A DNA stretch of 64,000 nucleotides from Cladopsammia gracilis (lineage: Eukaryota; Cnidaria; Anthozoa; Scleractinia; Dendrophylliidae), in contig JAJGOT010000294.1 in assembly GCA_022457155.1 (NCBI GenBank), positions 224,501 to 288,500 of the forward strand. Reading direction: 5' to 3'. A program made the translations under genes and the position numbers. How positions within the stretch are numbered: the stretch's first letter is position 1; each line of letters begins with the position of its first letter. Below the pieces are notes generated by a model. The model ran no database searches. It was not told the origin of the DNA and saw only the letters and a list, made by a program, of their open reading frames with translations. Of this stretch, positions 39,430 through 50,176 are shown piece by piece.

Positions 39430-40280
39430 ATTATTCTAAAGATGGATACAGCTTCAAGGATCCTTATTGTAAAAGTAAATGCTTTCTAACATGTAGCCTT
39501 TAGAAGCTGTTTAGTGCATTTTGTGAATTTTTTCAGATACTTTTGAAATCCTTTATAAGTGATTTCAGAATCGTTAATTAAAGTGAATTGACGCAAAAAA
39601 GGGAAAAGAAAAGCGATAATAAAGTAACCGCTACGTTCGACTATCAAACATAAACATCTACAACATTTACATATGAAATGCTTTTTGCAAGATTAAATTT
39701 TAATTTAAGCCTCAAACTGGACGAAACCCCACGGACCGACCGAAAAACTCAAATTCGTGTTGAAACTTCACTAATTGACATGATGGGTATCTTCGAATTC
39801 ATACCTAAAAACTTCGGAAAGATAGTTTTTATCGTGAAGGTAAGTGCCAAGATTTGTCTGTCATTACTTTGATGAAGGTAAAAATACAGTTCATAACGTG
39901 ACAATTATAGCTTGGAGCTAGACTTAAATTGATAAAACGATATGTTGTACCCGCATTTCAAAATCCATTTTGTAAGCTCAATTAGATACTGAAATCCTTC
40001 TATCTAAATTTGGGCGCTAATTTCATTTTAAAAAAAAATCTTATTTAGAGCAGGATATAAAAGAAGTTGATTCTAACAAGAGTGAAATACAAACGTCTTG
40101 TGCCGTTTGCGTTAAAGGATTTCCCAACAACGATAGTTTCTCAAGGTCCTCAAGAAAACGCAAAGCTCTGTTCTGCATAACTAAAACGATTGCCGCAAAC
40201 ACATGTATTTCACAACGTAACAAAAAAATAATTGTTAACGTGGAAGGATCTTCAGGGTTTCTTATTTCCATCAAGGTGTG
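39430..40280 (+). other. Duplicated exon-like module, copy C
   Basis: This copy best preserves an open frame. ATGATGGGTATCTTC at about 39780 encodes MMGIFEFIPKNFGKIVFIVK, followed by GTAAGTG at about 39841. After TTATTTAG at about 40049, the second block reads EIQTSCAVCVKGFPNN, then KRKALFCITKTI. The frames of the two blocks do not join cleanly with these splice sites, so coding status is uncertain. It stands upstream of gene 2 as copies A and B stand upstream of gene 1. Confidence 0.45.
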
Positions 40281-40870
40281 CTAACGAAATCGTCATGTGC
40301 ATTCTCTACTTTCTATGGGACTCTCTTAACTCATTCTTTGCCCCATTCAGACCAGAAATCGTTTGGCATCAAGGTCTCTTTTTATGCAAATTGACTTACA
40401 GAAATTACTTTCCATACAGTGTAGCTGTTCTATTTTTGCCAGTTTTTCCCATTCAGACTTCATAAGGGAATATTGTTTTTTCTGTTGTTTTTTTTTTTGT
40501 GTGTTTGGGTTTTCAAACTATCTCTTGGGCAGTTCATTTCAACGAACTCAGTCAGTACCCCTCACTTGACGACACAGTTTTATTTCTGAACCAGGAGACA
40601 TGATGTACATACAGTTGCATCTCTTCTTCTTAGAATTGGACATTAAAAACTGAATTGAAAACAATTTCACGGTAAATTGCATGAAAAGAAAACTTTACGA
40701 CAAACAACTCTTACAACCACCAGGTTGCTGTCAAGAGAAGTAAAATGATGTTGACAAGTTAAGATTCATTTCAATCTTTCATTTTATTTTTTTTTTGTCC
40801 ATTCTGTGACTTTGAATTATCCACTCAAAGCTTAAAAATCCGTTTTCGGTAGTTTTTGTAACACAAACCT

Positions 40871-41149
40871 ACAATCGTTATCAAAAACCTTCGACCACTT
40901 GACTAAATTTAGATTAATTTTGTAGTGCATTAACCCCCTCCCCCCTTCCCACCCCCTATATCAATGTTGGGTGGTGATTGGAGATACCGGGGGCTTGCCA
41001 ACCGCATGAAGATTGATTTGGGTTCCAAAGTTTAGATCCAACATTGATATAGGGGGCCCGGGGAAATCGAACATCAGCAATGTAGACTGAAAATTGTTAA
41101 AAAGTCAATTAAAATATAGGGTGGTCGAAGGTATTTTGCAAACGATTGT
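40871..41149. mobile_element. 279-bp inverted-repeat element bounding the array (copy 1 of 4)
   Basis: The left end ACAATCGTTATCAAAAACC (then TTCGACCAC) and right end GTGGTCGAAGGTATTTTGC (then AAACGATTGT) are imperfect inverted repeats of about 28 bp. An inner perfect 19-bp pair, CCCCCTATATCAATGTTGG (40952-40970) and CCAACATTGATATAGGGGG (41038-41056), is nested inside. Further copies are at 42534-42812, 44197-44475 and 45860-46138. Confidence 0.85.
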
Positions 41150-41461
41150 CCGAGAGAGAATTCGCAAAGCGTTGTTTATAAGAAGACGTTACAAACATAT
41201 ATGTATTGATAGGCTATGTTGACAGTATTGACAAATTTTTTTTTTAGCTATATCCCTATAGACATGAAATATTCGGCATTTTATGTGAAATGACGTCATT
41301 TTCTAACATTAACCCCAGGTAATATACCGAAGTGTACAATAATCGTTTTTATTCGGTAATAATTTTGAAATTATTTTTTTTTAAAGCAACACAGACATAT
41401 AATTAATTGAAAAATAATCAATATCAAGCGAATTCAACCAAGTATTTAACTTTTATCTCAT

Positions 41462-41728
41462 TTGTGGGATCCCTGTGTAACACCAAAGAATTTCCAAAAC
41501 AAGGATGTTGTCTTTGACAAAGACACCGCTTTCTTCGCCACCGCTGACGCTCCTATTACTCTTGTCAGAGGAGGTACCATAGACACCACGAATACCCAGA
41601 TGATGGCAGTACGCTGGCGAGCTTTCCAGTTCACGTATCAAGTGAACGAAAGTGAACGCAAAGAATTACGGCCATGTAAACGCTGCTTCGGAGAATTCAT
41701 ATTGAGCAACAAGAGCTCCAGCAGCTAA
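41462..41728 (+). pseudogene. Array coding fragment, helicase-like C-terminal piece (copy 1)
   Basis: An 88-codon frame without an in-frame ATG near its start (it opens at TTG after a stop at 41447). It reads WDPCVTPKNFQNKDVVFDKD, TAFFATADAPITLVRGG, MMAVRWRAFQFTY and RPCKRCFGEFIL. The strand-ending FFATADAPI followed by an arginine/tryptophan block resembles the motif C and arginine-finger region of superfamily 3-type helicases in invertebrate mobile elements. This is a tentative family impression. No upstream P-loop is present in the unit. Identical copies are at 43125-43391 and 44788-45054. Confidence 0.45.
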
Positions 41729-42209
41729 ATGTCACGCCGTGTCACGCTACTATAATTCCACGATGCTCGCCTATTAACTCAAATAGCTCCATCCACGTTA
41801 AACATTTAGCCTTTCATGGTATTATTACATAATATACTACTAAAGACAAACATTATCTAAGCTAATTACTGTTTGTAATTTGCCATAGCTGTACATAATT
41901 GACGATTCTCAGCGTGACGACGAAACAAAGAATATATGTCACTGAATCTTTTTATGTCACCAAAAAGCGAGAACCGTTGAAATGTAGTTTATTTACCGTC
42001 CAAAAATTAACTTTGGGATTCCTAACATGATTATCCTTATTATTTCTCTCTAAGGAGAGTTAACATGCAGTCATATGCGAAAGTAATCGTGAGAAATTAA
42101 CAATAATCACCGAGCACCGTGCATGAGAATCGTGAGAAGGACTCAAACACACCAGCCCTCCCCCCAAAGACATGTTTTGCCGTGTACAAAAATATTCGTT
42201 TATTTTGCT

Positions 42210-42380
42210 TTAATACTTTGTACGTCCACCTTTTCTTGTTATAATAGCATCGATTCTTTTAGGAAAACTATCGATTAAAGAGTTTATATACGATATATCA
42301 GTCTCTTTGAGCGTATTCAGCACTCGTTCGTTAAAATCCGAAAATGTTTCTTTTGTTATGTTTCTTGAAATAGCATCATT
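42210..42380 (-). pseudogene. Tc1-like transposase C-terminus in array (copy 1)
   Basis: The reverse strand encodes 56 residues ending INSLIDSFPKRIDAIITRKG, then GRTKY and a stop at 42210-42212. This is the usual Tc1-family C-terminus (S-x-P-x-R-x-x-x-x-I-x-x-x-G-G-x-T-x-Y). A TAG precedes it, so the catalytic DDE domain is absent. Copies are at 43873-44043 and 45536-45706. Confidence 0.75.
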
Positions 42381-43124
42381 ATCTAGCTAGATTGTACTAT
42401 TTTTGACGTATTTACCTACACTATCATACACTTTCGCACTCGACGATTGTTGTATGTTTTAGTTTAGACCTATAACATAGTGTGAAATACCGTGTTCGCT
42501 ACTTAAAAGCTTGTGTTAAGAAAAATACTTCGGACAATCGTTATCAAAAACCTTCGACCACTTGACTAAATTTAGATTAATTTTGTAGTGCATTAACCCC
42601 CTCCCCCCTTCCCACCCCCTATATCAATGTTGGGTGGTGATTGGAGATACCGGGGGCTTGCCAACCGCATGAAGATTGATTTGGGTTCCAAAGTTTAGAT
42701 CCAACATTGATATAGGGGGCCCGGGGAAATCGAACATCAGCAATGTAGACTGAAAATTGTTAAAAAGTCAATTAAAATATAGGGTGGTCGAAGGTATTTT
42801 GCAAACGATTGTCCGAGAGAGAATTCGCAAAGCGTTGTTTATAAGAAGACGTTACAAACATATATGTATTGATAGGCTATGTTGACAGTATTGACAAATT
42901 TTTTTTTTAGCTATATCCCTATAGACATGAAATATTCGGCATTTTATGTGAAATGACGTCATTTTCTAACATTAACCCCAGGTAATATACCGAAGTGTAC
43001 AATAATCGTTTTTATTCGGTAATAATTTTGAAATTATTTTTTTTTAAAGCAACACAGACATATAATTAATTGAAAAATAATCAATATCAAGCGAATTCAA
43101 CCAAGTATTTAACTTTTATCTCAT

Positions 43125-43391
43125 TTGTGGGATCCCTGTGTAACACCAAAGAATTTCCAAAACAAGGATGTTGTCTTTGACAAAGACACCGCTTTCTTCG
43201 CCACCGCTGACGCTCCTATTACTCTTGTCAGAGGAGGTACCATAGACACCACGAATACCCAGATGATGGCAGTACGCTGGCGAGCTTTCCAGTTCACGTA
43301 TCAAGTGAACGAAAGTGAACGCAAAGAATTACGGCCATGTAAACGCTGCTTCGGAGAATTCATATTGAGCAACAAGAGCTCCAGCAGCTAA
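43125..43391 (+). pseudogene. Array coding fragment, helicase-like C-terminal piece (copy 2)
   Basis: Identical in translation to 41462-41728, offset by exactly 1663 bp. Confidence 0.45.
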
Positions 43392-43872
43392 ATGTCACGC
43401 CGTGTCACGCTACTATAATTCCACGATGCTCGCCTATTAACTCAAATAGCTCCATCCACGTTAAACATTTAGCCTTTCATGGTATTATTACATAATATAC
43501 TACTAAAGACAAACATTATCTAAGCTAATTACTGTTTGTAATTTGCCATAGCTGTACATAATTGACGATTCTCAGCGTGACGACGAAACAAAGAATATAT
43601 GTCACTGAATCTTTTTATGTCACCAAAAAGCGAGAACCGTTGAAATGTAGTTTATTTACCGTCCAAAAATTAACTTTGGGATTCCTAACATGATTATCCT
43701 TATTATTTCTCTCTAAGGAGAGTTAACATGCAGTCATATGCGAAAGTAATCGTGAGAAATTAACAATAATCACCGAGCACCGTGCATGAGAATCGTGAGA
43801 AGGACTCAAACACACCAGCCCTCCCCCCAAAGACATGTTTTGCCGTGTACAAAAATATTCGTTTATTTTGCT

Positions 43873-44043
43873 TTAATACTTTGTACGTCCACCTTTTCTT
43901 GTTATAATAGCATCGATTCTTTTAGGAAAACTATCGATTAAAGAGTTTATATACGATATATCAGTCTCTTTGAGCGTATTCAGCACTCGTTCGTTAAAAT
44001 CCGAAAATGTTTCTTTTGTTATGTTTCTTGAAATAGCATCATT
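43873..44043 (-). pseudogene. Tc1-like transposase C-terminus in array (copy 2)
   Basis: Second copy of the fragment at 42210-42380, without visible differences. Confidence 0.75.
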
Positions 44044-44787
44044 ATCTAGCTAGATTGTACTATTTTTGACGTATTTACCTACACTATCATACACTTTCGC
44101 ACTCGACGATTGTTGTATGTTTTAGTTTAGACCTATAACATAGTGTGAAATACCGTGTTCGCTACTTAAAAGCTTGTGTTAAGAAAAATACTTCGGACAA
44201 TCGTTATCAAAAACCTTCGACCACTTGACTAAATTTAGATTAATTTTGTAGTGCATTAACCCCCTCCCCCCTTCCCACCCCCTATATCAATGTTGGGTGG
44301 TGATTGGAGATACCGGGGGCTTGCCAACCGCATGAAGATTGATTTGGGTTCCAAAGTTTAGATCCAACATTGATATAGGGGGCCCGGGGAAATCGAACAT
44401 CAGCAATGTAGACTGAAAATTGTTAAAAAGTCAATTAAAATATAGGGTGGTCGAAGGTATTTTGCAAACGATTGTCCGAGAGAGAATTCGCAAAGCGTTG
44501 TTTATAAGAAGACGTTACAAACATATATGTATTGATAGGCTATGTTGACAGTATTGACAAATTTTTTTTTTAGCTATATCCCTATAGACATGAAATATTC
44601 GGCATTTTATGTGAAATGACGTCATTTTCTAACATTAACCCCAGGTAATATACCGAAGTGTACAATAATCGTTTTTATTCGGTAATAATTTTGAAATTAT
44701 TTTTTTTTAAAGCAACACAGACATATAATTAATTGAAAAATAATCAATATCAAGCGAATTCAACCAAGTATTTAACTTTTATCTCAT

Positions 44788-45054
44788 TTGTGGGATCCCT
44801 GTGTAACACCAAAGAATTTCCAAAACAAGGATGTTGTCTTTGACAAAGACACCGCTTTCTTCGCCACCGCTGACGCTCCTATTACTCTTGTCAGAGGAGG
44901 TACCATAGACACCACGAATACCCAGATGATGGCAGTACGCTGGCGAGCTTTCCAGTTCACGTATCAAGTGAACGAAAGTGAACGCAAAGAATTACGGCCA
45001 TGTAAACGCTGCTTCGGAGAATTCATATTGAGCAACAAGAGCTCCAGCAGCTAA
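44788..45054 (+). pseudogene. Array coding fragment, helicase-like C-terminal piece (copy 3)
   Basis: Third copy, again identical in translation. The fourth, truncated unit lacks it. Confidence 0.45.
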
Positions 45055-45535
45055 ATGTCACGCCGTGTCACGCTACTATAATTCCACGATGCTCGCCTAT
45101 TAACTCAAATAGCTCCATCCACGTTAAACATTTAGCCTTTCATGGTATTATTACATAATATACTACTAAAGACAAACATTATCTAAGCTAATTACTGTTT
45201 GTAATTTGCCATAGCTGTACATAATTGACGATTCTCAGCGTGACGACGAAACAAAGAATATATGTCACTGAATCTTTTTATGTCACCAAAAAGCGAGAAC
45301 CGTTGAAATGTAGTTTATTTACCGTCCAAAAATTAACTTTGGGATTCCTAACATGATTATCCTTATTATTTCTCTCTAAGGAGAGTTAACATGCAGTCAT
45401 ATGCGAAAGTAATCGTGAGAAATTAACAATAATCACCGAGCACCGTGCATGAGAATCGTGAGAAGGACTCAAACACACCAGCCCTCCCCCCAAAGACATG
45501 TTTTGCCGTGTACAAAAATATTCGTTTATTTTGCT

Positions 45536-45706
45536 TTAATACTTTGTACGTCCACCTTTTCTTGTTATAATAGCATCGATTCTTTTAGGAAAACTATCGA
45601 TTAAAGAGTTTATATACGATATATCAGTCTCTTTGAGCGTATTCAGCACTCGTTCGTTAAAATCCGAAAATGTTTCTTTTGTTATGTTTCTTGAAATAGC
45701 ATCATT
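45536..45706 (-). pseudogene. Tc1-like transposase C-terminus in array (copy 3)
   Basis: Third copy of the reverse-strand fragment described at 42210-42380. Confidence 0.75.
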
Positions 45707-46138
45707 ATCTAGCTAGATTGTACTATTTTTGACGTATTTACCTACACTATCATACACTTTCGCACTCGACGATTGTTGTATGTTTTAGTTTAGACCTATA
45801 ACATAGTGTGAAATACCGTGTTCGCTACTTAAAAGCTTGTGTTAAGAAAAATACTTCGGACAATCGTTATCAAAAACCTTCGACCACTTGACTAAATTTA
45901 GATTAATTTTGTAGTGCATTAACCCCCTCCCCCCTTCCCACCCCCTATATCAATGTTGGGTGGTGATTGGAGATACCGGGGGCTTGCCAACCGCATGAAG
46001 ATTGATTTGGGTTCCAAAGTTTAGATCCAACATTGATATAGGGGGCCCGGGGGAATCGAACATCAGCAATGTAGACTGAAAATTGTTAAAAAGTCAATTA
46101 AAATATAGGGTGGTCGAAGGTATTTTGCAAACGATTGT

Positions 46139-46825
46139 AGCTTACCTAAAGTAGTAATTTCCAGAACTAACTTGTTGTTCAGTACAAAACCCGGCAATAA
46201 TTACGTTAGCATATGAAGCTCCTGATGTTATTGAAGTCGCTGGCTCATGTATGTAATATATATAGTTAGGCTTAGCCTAACAGCGAAGCCCTCTGAAGAC
46301 CCTCTGAACAAGCTTAACTAAGATGAAACTTAACTTAGGTGAAAGGTCGGAAACACAAGAATTAAGATTGACGACTATTGACGGGCTATTTTTCTATTTT
46401 AGCAATTCTCAAAAACAGTATTACCGGTACCCGACCGTCTGGACAGTAATTTAGACCGTACAAAAGTTCACAAAAACAACTTTTTCTCCGTCTAGAATAA
46501 CCATTATGACTATTTTCCGAATAAAATACAGTTGTTGCTTGTCAAAAAATGCCCGATAAACTGATTTGGAAATCAAAATTGCAAAAATACACAAACATAT
46601 TTGCATAAGGCGACGCGAGTATAAAATCTAAGCCTTGTTTTGTTTACATAAAATCGCTTTTCAATCTATGTAATGAATGGACAAACACATAAAAATGGAC
46701 AACACAATCTTCTTTCGAAAAAAATTTATTCAAATCTCCATTAGTGTATGTTTAAAAGCAAAACGCGTACCATTTATATCGCATCGAGGCCGAGCCGTGT
46801 CTTCGATGAAATTCAAGAAATTAAA
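46139..46825. other. Unique sequence after the array
   Basis: AT-rich, with a small GTTAGGCTTAGCCTAAC palindrome near 46265. No gene was recognised. Confidence 0.4.
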
Positions 46826-47162
46826 CTACAGAATGCAGGGCCAATTTTCTAGGACTATCACTGAAGTGGCTCGGCGGCTCGACAGTGAAACAGTAAAAGT
46901 ATTAAAGAGTGGAAGTCTCATAAGCGAAACGTAAGACTTGAGTGTTTAAAGAACGAGTAAGGTATATTACAGAGTGGCTCGGCGGCTCGACGGCTCGACG
47001 GCTCGCCAGTCGGCTTGAGTGTTTAAAGAACGAGTAAGGTATATTACGGAGTGGCTCGGCGGCTCGACGGCTCGCCAGTCTGACTGCCGAGCCAAAACGA
47101 CTGGCGAGCCACCGAGCCACCTCAACAAATATACCTAGGAAATTGGCCCTGTATTCTGTGGT
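46826..47162. mobile_element. Fold-back element with GGCTCG-type arms
   Basis: The ends ACAGAATGCAGGGCCAATTT and AAATTGGCCCTGTATTCTGT are inverted. The arms contain runs of GGCTCGGCGGCTCGACGG, and a direct repeat TTGAGTGTTTAAAGAACGAG occurs twice (46938 and 47014). The inverted GGCTCG run precedes the right end. Confidence 0.7.
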
Positions 47163-47603
47163 TATGCCGAAATTAATACAACTGAATTTAAGCTACACGT
47201 TTATAAACAATTCTTCAAAACTAACGAGAACACAAAGAAAAAGTCAATCACAGATTGATATCAAGATAAATTCCCATCGAAAAATTTAATCTGTTTTACC
47301 TTTAAGTACCTCGCTTGCTTGGAAATTCAAATCTCCGCTTCTGGTTCTGAAATCCGTAAAAAACAAATATCTCCCGCATTGATAAAAACGTAATTCCTCG
47401 CGAAGCGAGGTTAATAAATTTGTCGTCCTTCAGGAGCTGAGCCGCGTGAATTCGAGCGAAAAATATATTTATATATATATTTATATACTTGATGGTGTCC
47501 GGCAGTTGCCTGGCAATATATATATAATTCATCAAAAATATCCTTGTCGTGATATTAAATCCAGACAAACTTATAAAACAATCACAAACCGGAAAATTCG
47601 ACT

Positions 47604-47647
47604 TTGCCGATATTTCGTCTTTATTACAAAAGACTTCATCAGGGCAA
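47604..47647 (-). ncRNA. Hammerhead ribozyme motif, left arm
   Basis: The mirror image of 47686-47729 on the reverse strand has the same core and stems, since the single palindrome mismatch falls outside it. The two motifs diverge from the palindrome centre. Confidence 0.6.
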
Positions 47648-47685
47648 CTACCATCAGGGCAACTATCATCAGGGCAACTATTGAG

Positions 47686-47729
47686 TTGCCCTGATGAAGT
47701 CTTTTGTAATAAAGACGAAATATCGGCAA
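47686..47729 (+). ncRNA. Hammerhead ribozyme motif, right arm
   Basis: Elements in order: stem I TTGCC, core CTGATGA, one extra A, stem II GTCTTT with loop TGTAAT and AAAGAC, core GAAA, a minimal stem III (TAT), cleavage-site C, and stem I closure GGCAA. Both stems pair perfectly. Hammerheads with very short stem III are known in Penelope-like retroelements. The extra A after the core is the one departure from the textbook layout. It may act as a dimer. Confidence 0.6.
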
Positions 47730-47761
47730 AGTCGAATTTTCCAGTTTGTGATTGTTATATA

Positions 47762-47799
<38 letters not shown>

Positions 47800-48551
47800 G
47801 GTGTGATTGTTATATATATATGGTGTCCGGCAGTTGCCTGGCAACAAAAATCGCGACCGCTGACAATGGGGTATTCATGTTTATTCATGGAGGCCGTTTA
47901 ACCTTACTCATAGTCTGTGAAAAAATGTTTACTCTCGGTGAAACACAACCAATTTCTGATGCAAATGAGAATGAACAGCAAAGACAACAACGCTGGATTC
48001 CACAAGTGGCTGGAAATCCTTGTCCGTGAAAATTAACCACCGAAACTCCGATCGATCGCGATCGAGCAACGAAGAGAGAAGTTACGAGAGCATAGATTGC
48101 AAATACTTCGAACAGCCTAGGCACACCGTTTGACTATGTTCAAACGCCTTGACAAAATGCCGCTATTAGAATTCTGAACGAAACTGATCAGGAGAGGCGA
48201 CACCGACTGGAAGTGTTGGACAAAATGATTCTGTTTGTAGACGCAACGAGAGGCGGCAATAATTACACGATCAGCTAAATACTCGTGACGAATATCTTTC
48301 ATACCTGGTACGGCAGGGAAAAGCAAACACTGATTACAGGAAAGGCTCAGAGAAGAAGAGCGATTAAGAAATGTAGCTCAAATCACCGGCTAAACTACTG
48401 AGAGGATAATCAAACACTGAAACATAATTCTCTTACTACACACTGTAATTTGATGTTTATTGATATTCTCACTAACGTCACTAAGGAACTTTTTTAATGA
48501 TCAAAACTACAGATAAATGATCAAAACTGCAGTTCACACAGGTGGAAATTA

Positions 48552-49814
48552 GGGACCGTTCATTATTTATGGGAGGGGGGGGGGGATGGGTGAGAAAATG
48601 GGGGGACCTGAAATTTTAGCCACTGCAAAAGGGGGGGGTCCTGGGGAAATTTTTTTGTTATGGAGGGGGGTCTTGAAATTTTAAACAGATGATGTCTTAA
48701 ATGAAAAAGCGAAAACATAACTACAGTGTACCAAAAAGAGCGGGGCACCCCAGATTTCATGGCTGGGAACCTTTGGGCTCTTTATGATTCTTCTAAGAGC
48801 ACAGCCTTGCACAGTATTTTGGTGCAGTCATGGAGCATGATTTATAATTTTAATTTCTTTATTTGGTACTACCATAATTCTACACGACATTACTTAAAGT
48901 TTTAACCCATTATTAAACATATTACTGGATTGTAACAGTATTAAACTGGAGGGTTTTAGTGATTGACGTTAAAAGTAATTAGTATCTGTAACCCTAGCCA
49001 AAGGAATTTTCCTTATCTGCTACATGGACATGAAGTTGAAGAACTGTTAGTAGTATCTTGTACTTATCAGTTCGTCTCTTGTCATCCCTGTAAGTGAGTC
49101 GACCCACCCACCACTCCCGGTTTCTGGGTTGCTCAGTAGCAGTGGTTTTGTATATTGCAATAAATCTTTATATACATGTAGCCCATCTGAGTATTGGTTG
49201 TGATAGTAATTAAGAACTATTAAAGTCTTAACTCTAGTTCTTCAAATGCACAGTGGACCAAGTGGTTGAATTGCTGCGATAAAGAAAACCACACAAGTCA
49301 AAATGCCATAAGTTGTAATCGAACTATTTATTAATAAATTTACTGAAAATTATTCTAACTTTTTTCATTTCCTGTTATGTTATGGTTTTATTGCTTTTAT
49401 GTCTGGTTTATACAGGTTTATGTCTCCTCCATATCCCCATTCCCATTATATCCTCATTCCCATCATACCCCAGGCCCATCATATCCCAAATTTACACCTA
49501 TATGCTTAAAACTAAATATGATAGTAGAAGCACAGTTTTTAATATCAAGACAGCAATACAGTCACCCCAAATTTTCACCTTCTTTAGATCTGAAAACCAA
49601 CACACTAGCCACTACATCATACAATACAACTTTTATTTTATAGAAATCAGATTAATAGTGGGGGGGGGGGGTATTGAAATTCTTCCCCAACAGAGCAGGG
49701 GGGACCTGAAAAAATCCAGATTCACTAAGGGGGGGACATGAAAAAAAAAAGGAAAATTTGTTAATTTCTCACCCATCCCCCCCCCCCCCCCTCCCATAAA
49801 TAATGAACGGTCCC
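48552..49814. mobile_element. Non-autonomous PIF/Harbinger-like element
   Basis: The ends GGGACCGTTCATTATTTATG and CATAAATAATGAACGGTCCC are perfect inverted repeats extending through G/C-runs to GATGGGTGAGAAA / TTTCTCACCCATC. They are flanked by TTA on both sides (48549-48551 and 49815-49817). A 3-bp TTA duplication fits Harbinger-type insertion. Interior frames do not resemble a transposase. Confidence 0.75.
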
Positions 49815-50176
49815 TTATTTCCCAAATATACAACATTTACATGATGAAGCATTGTTTGTGAATGAAACAGTGATCGAGTTGTATACGCATACAGTATCTT
49901 GAGTTTACAGCATTATTCATAAAATAGTTCAATAAGAAATAACATTCGAATAGTTTGGTAAGGAGAATTTCTGTATACAATTTGGATAAAAACATTTTGT
50001 TAGGAAAAACCATTTTCTGTTAGCAATCATGACCAGCTAATGTCAATGTGTAGCAACCGTATACATGTAGCTAAACACATGACACATCAACATTACTGCT
50101 TCACATTTATTATTGGAACGGTGATCAGTATCTTAAATCTCCTCACAATATCAGTGTACGAGCAAGTACATAGATT

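Larger units (their letters stand above)
40871..46138. repeat. Tandem array, 1663-bp unit, 3.17 copies
   Basis: Units start at 40871, 42534, 44197 and 45860 (the last truncated after 279 bp). They are near-identical by eye; one visible change is at about 46051 (GGGGAAATCG to GGGGGAATCG). Each unit is a 279-bp inverted-repeat element followed by 1384 bp carrying a plus-strand 88-codon coding fragment and a minus-strand Tc1 transposase C-terminus. The array therefore both begins and ends with the inverted-repeat element. Confidence 0.95.
47578..47755. repeat. 72-bp-armed palindrome
   Basis: The left arm (47578-47649) and right arm (47684-47755) are reverse complements with one mismatch (ACCGG versus CCAGT). 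The 34-base centre holds short repeats of ATCAGGGCAACTA. A (TA)n run follows at 47757-47795. Confidence 0.92.

Noticed and set aside
41453..41641. Reverse-strand frame in each array unit
   Set aside because: It is antisense to the better-supported plus-strand fragment and shows no motif.
40871..46138. Array as an assembly artefact
   Set aside because: Not excluded, but the truncated fourth unit ending exactly at the inverted-repeat element and the one-base difference argue for a real biological array. Long reads are needed to decide copy number.
47694..48029. Frame with poly-Tyr/Ile stretch
   Set aside because: Generated by the (TA)n repeat next to the palindrome.
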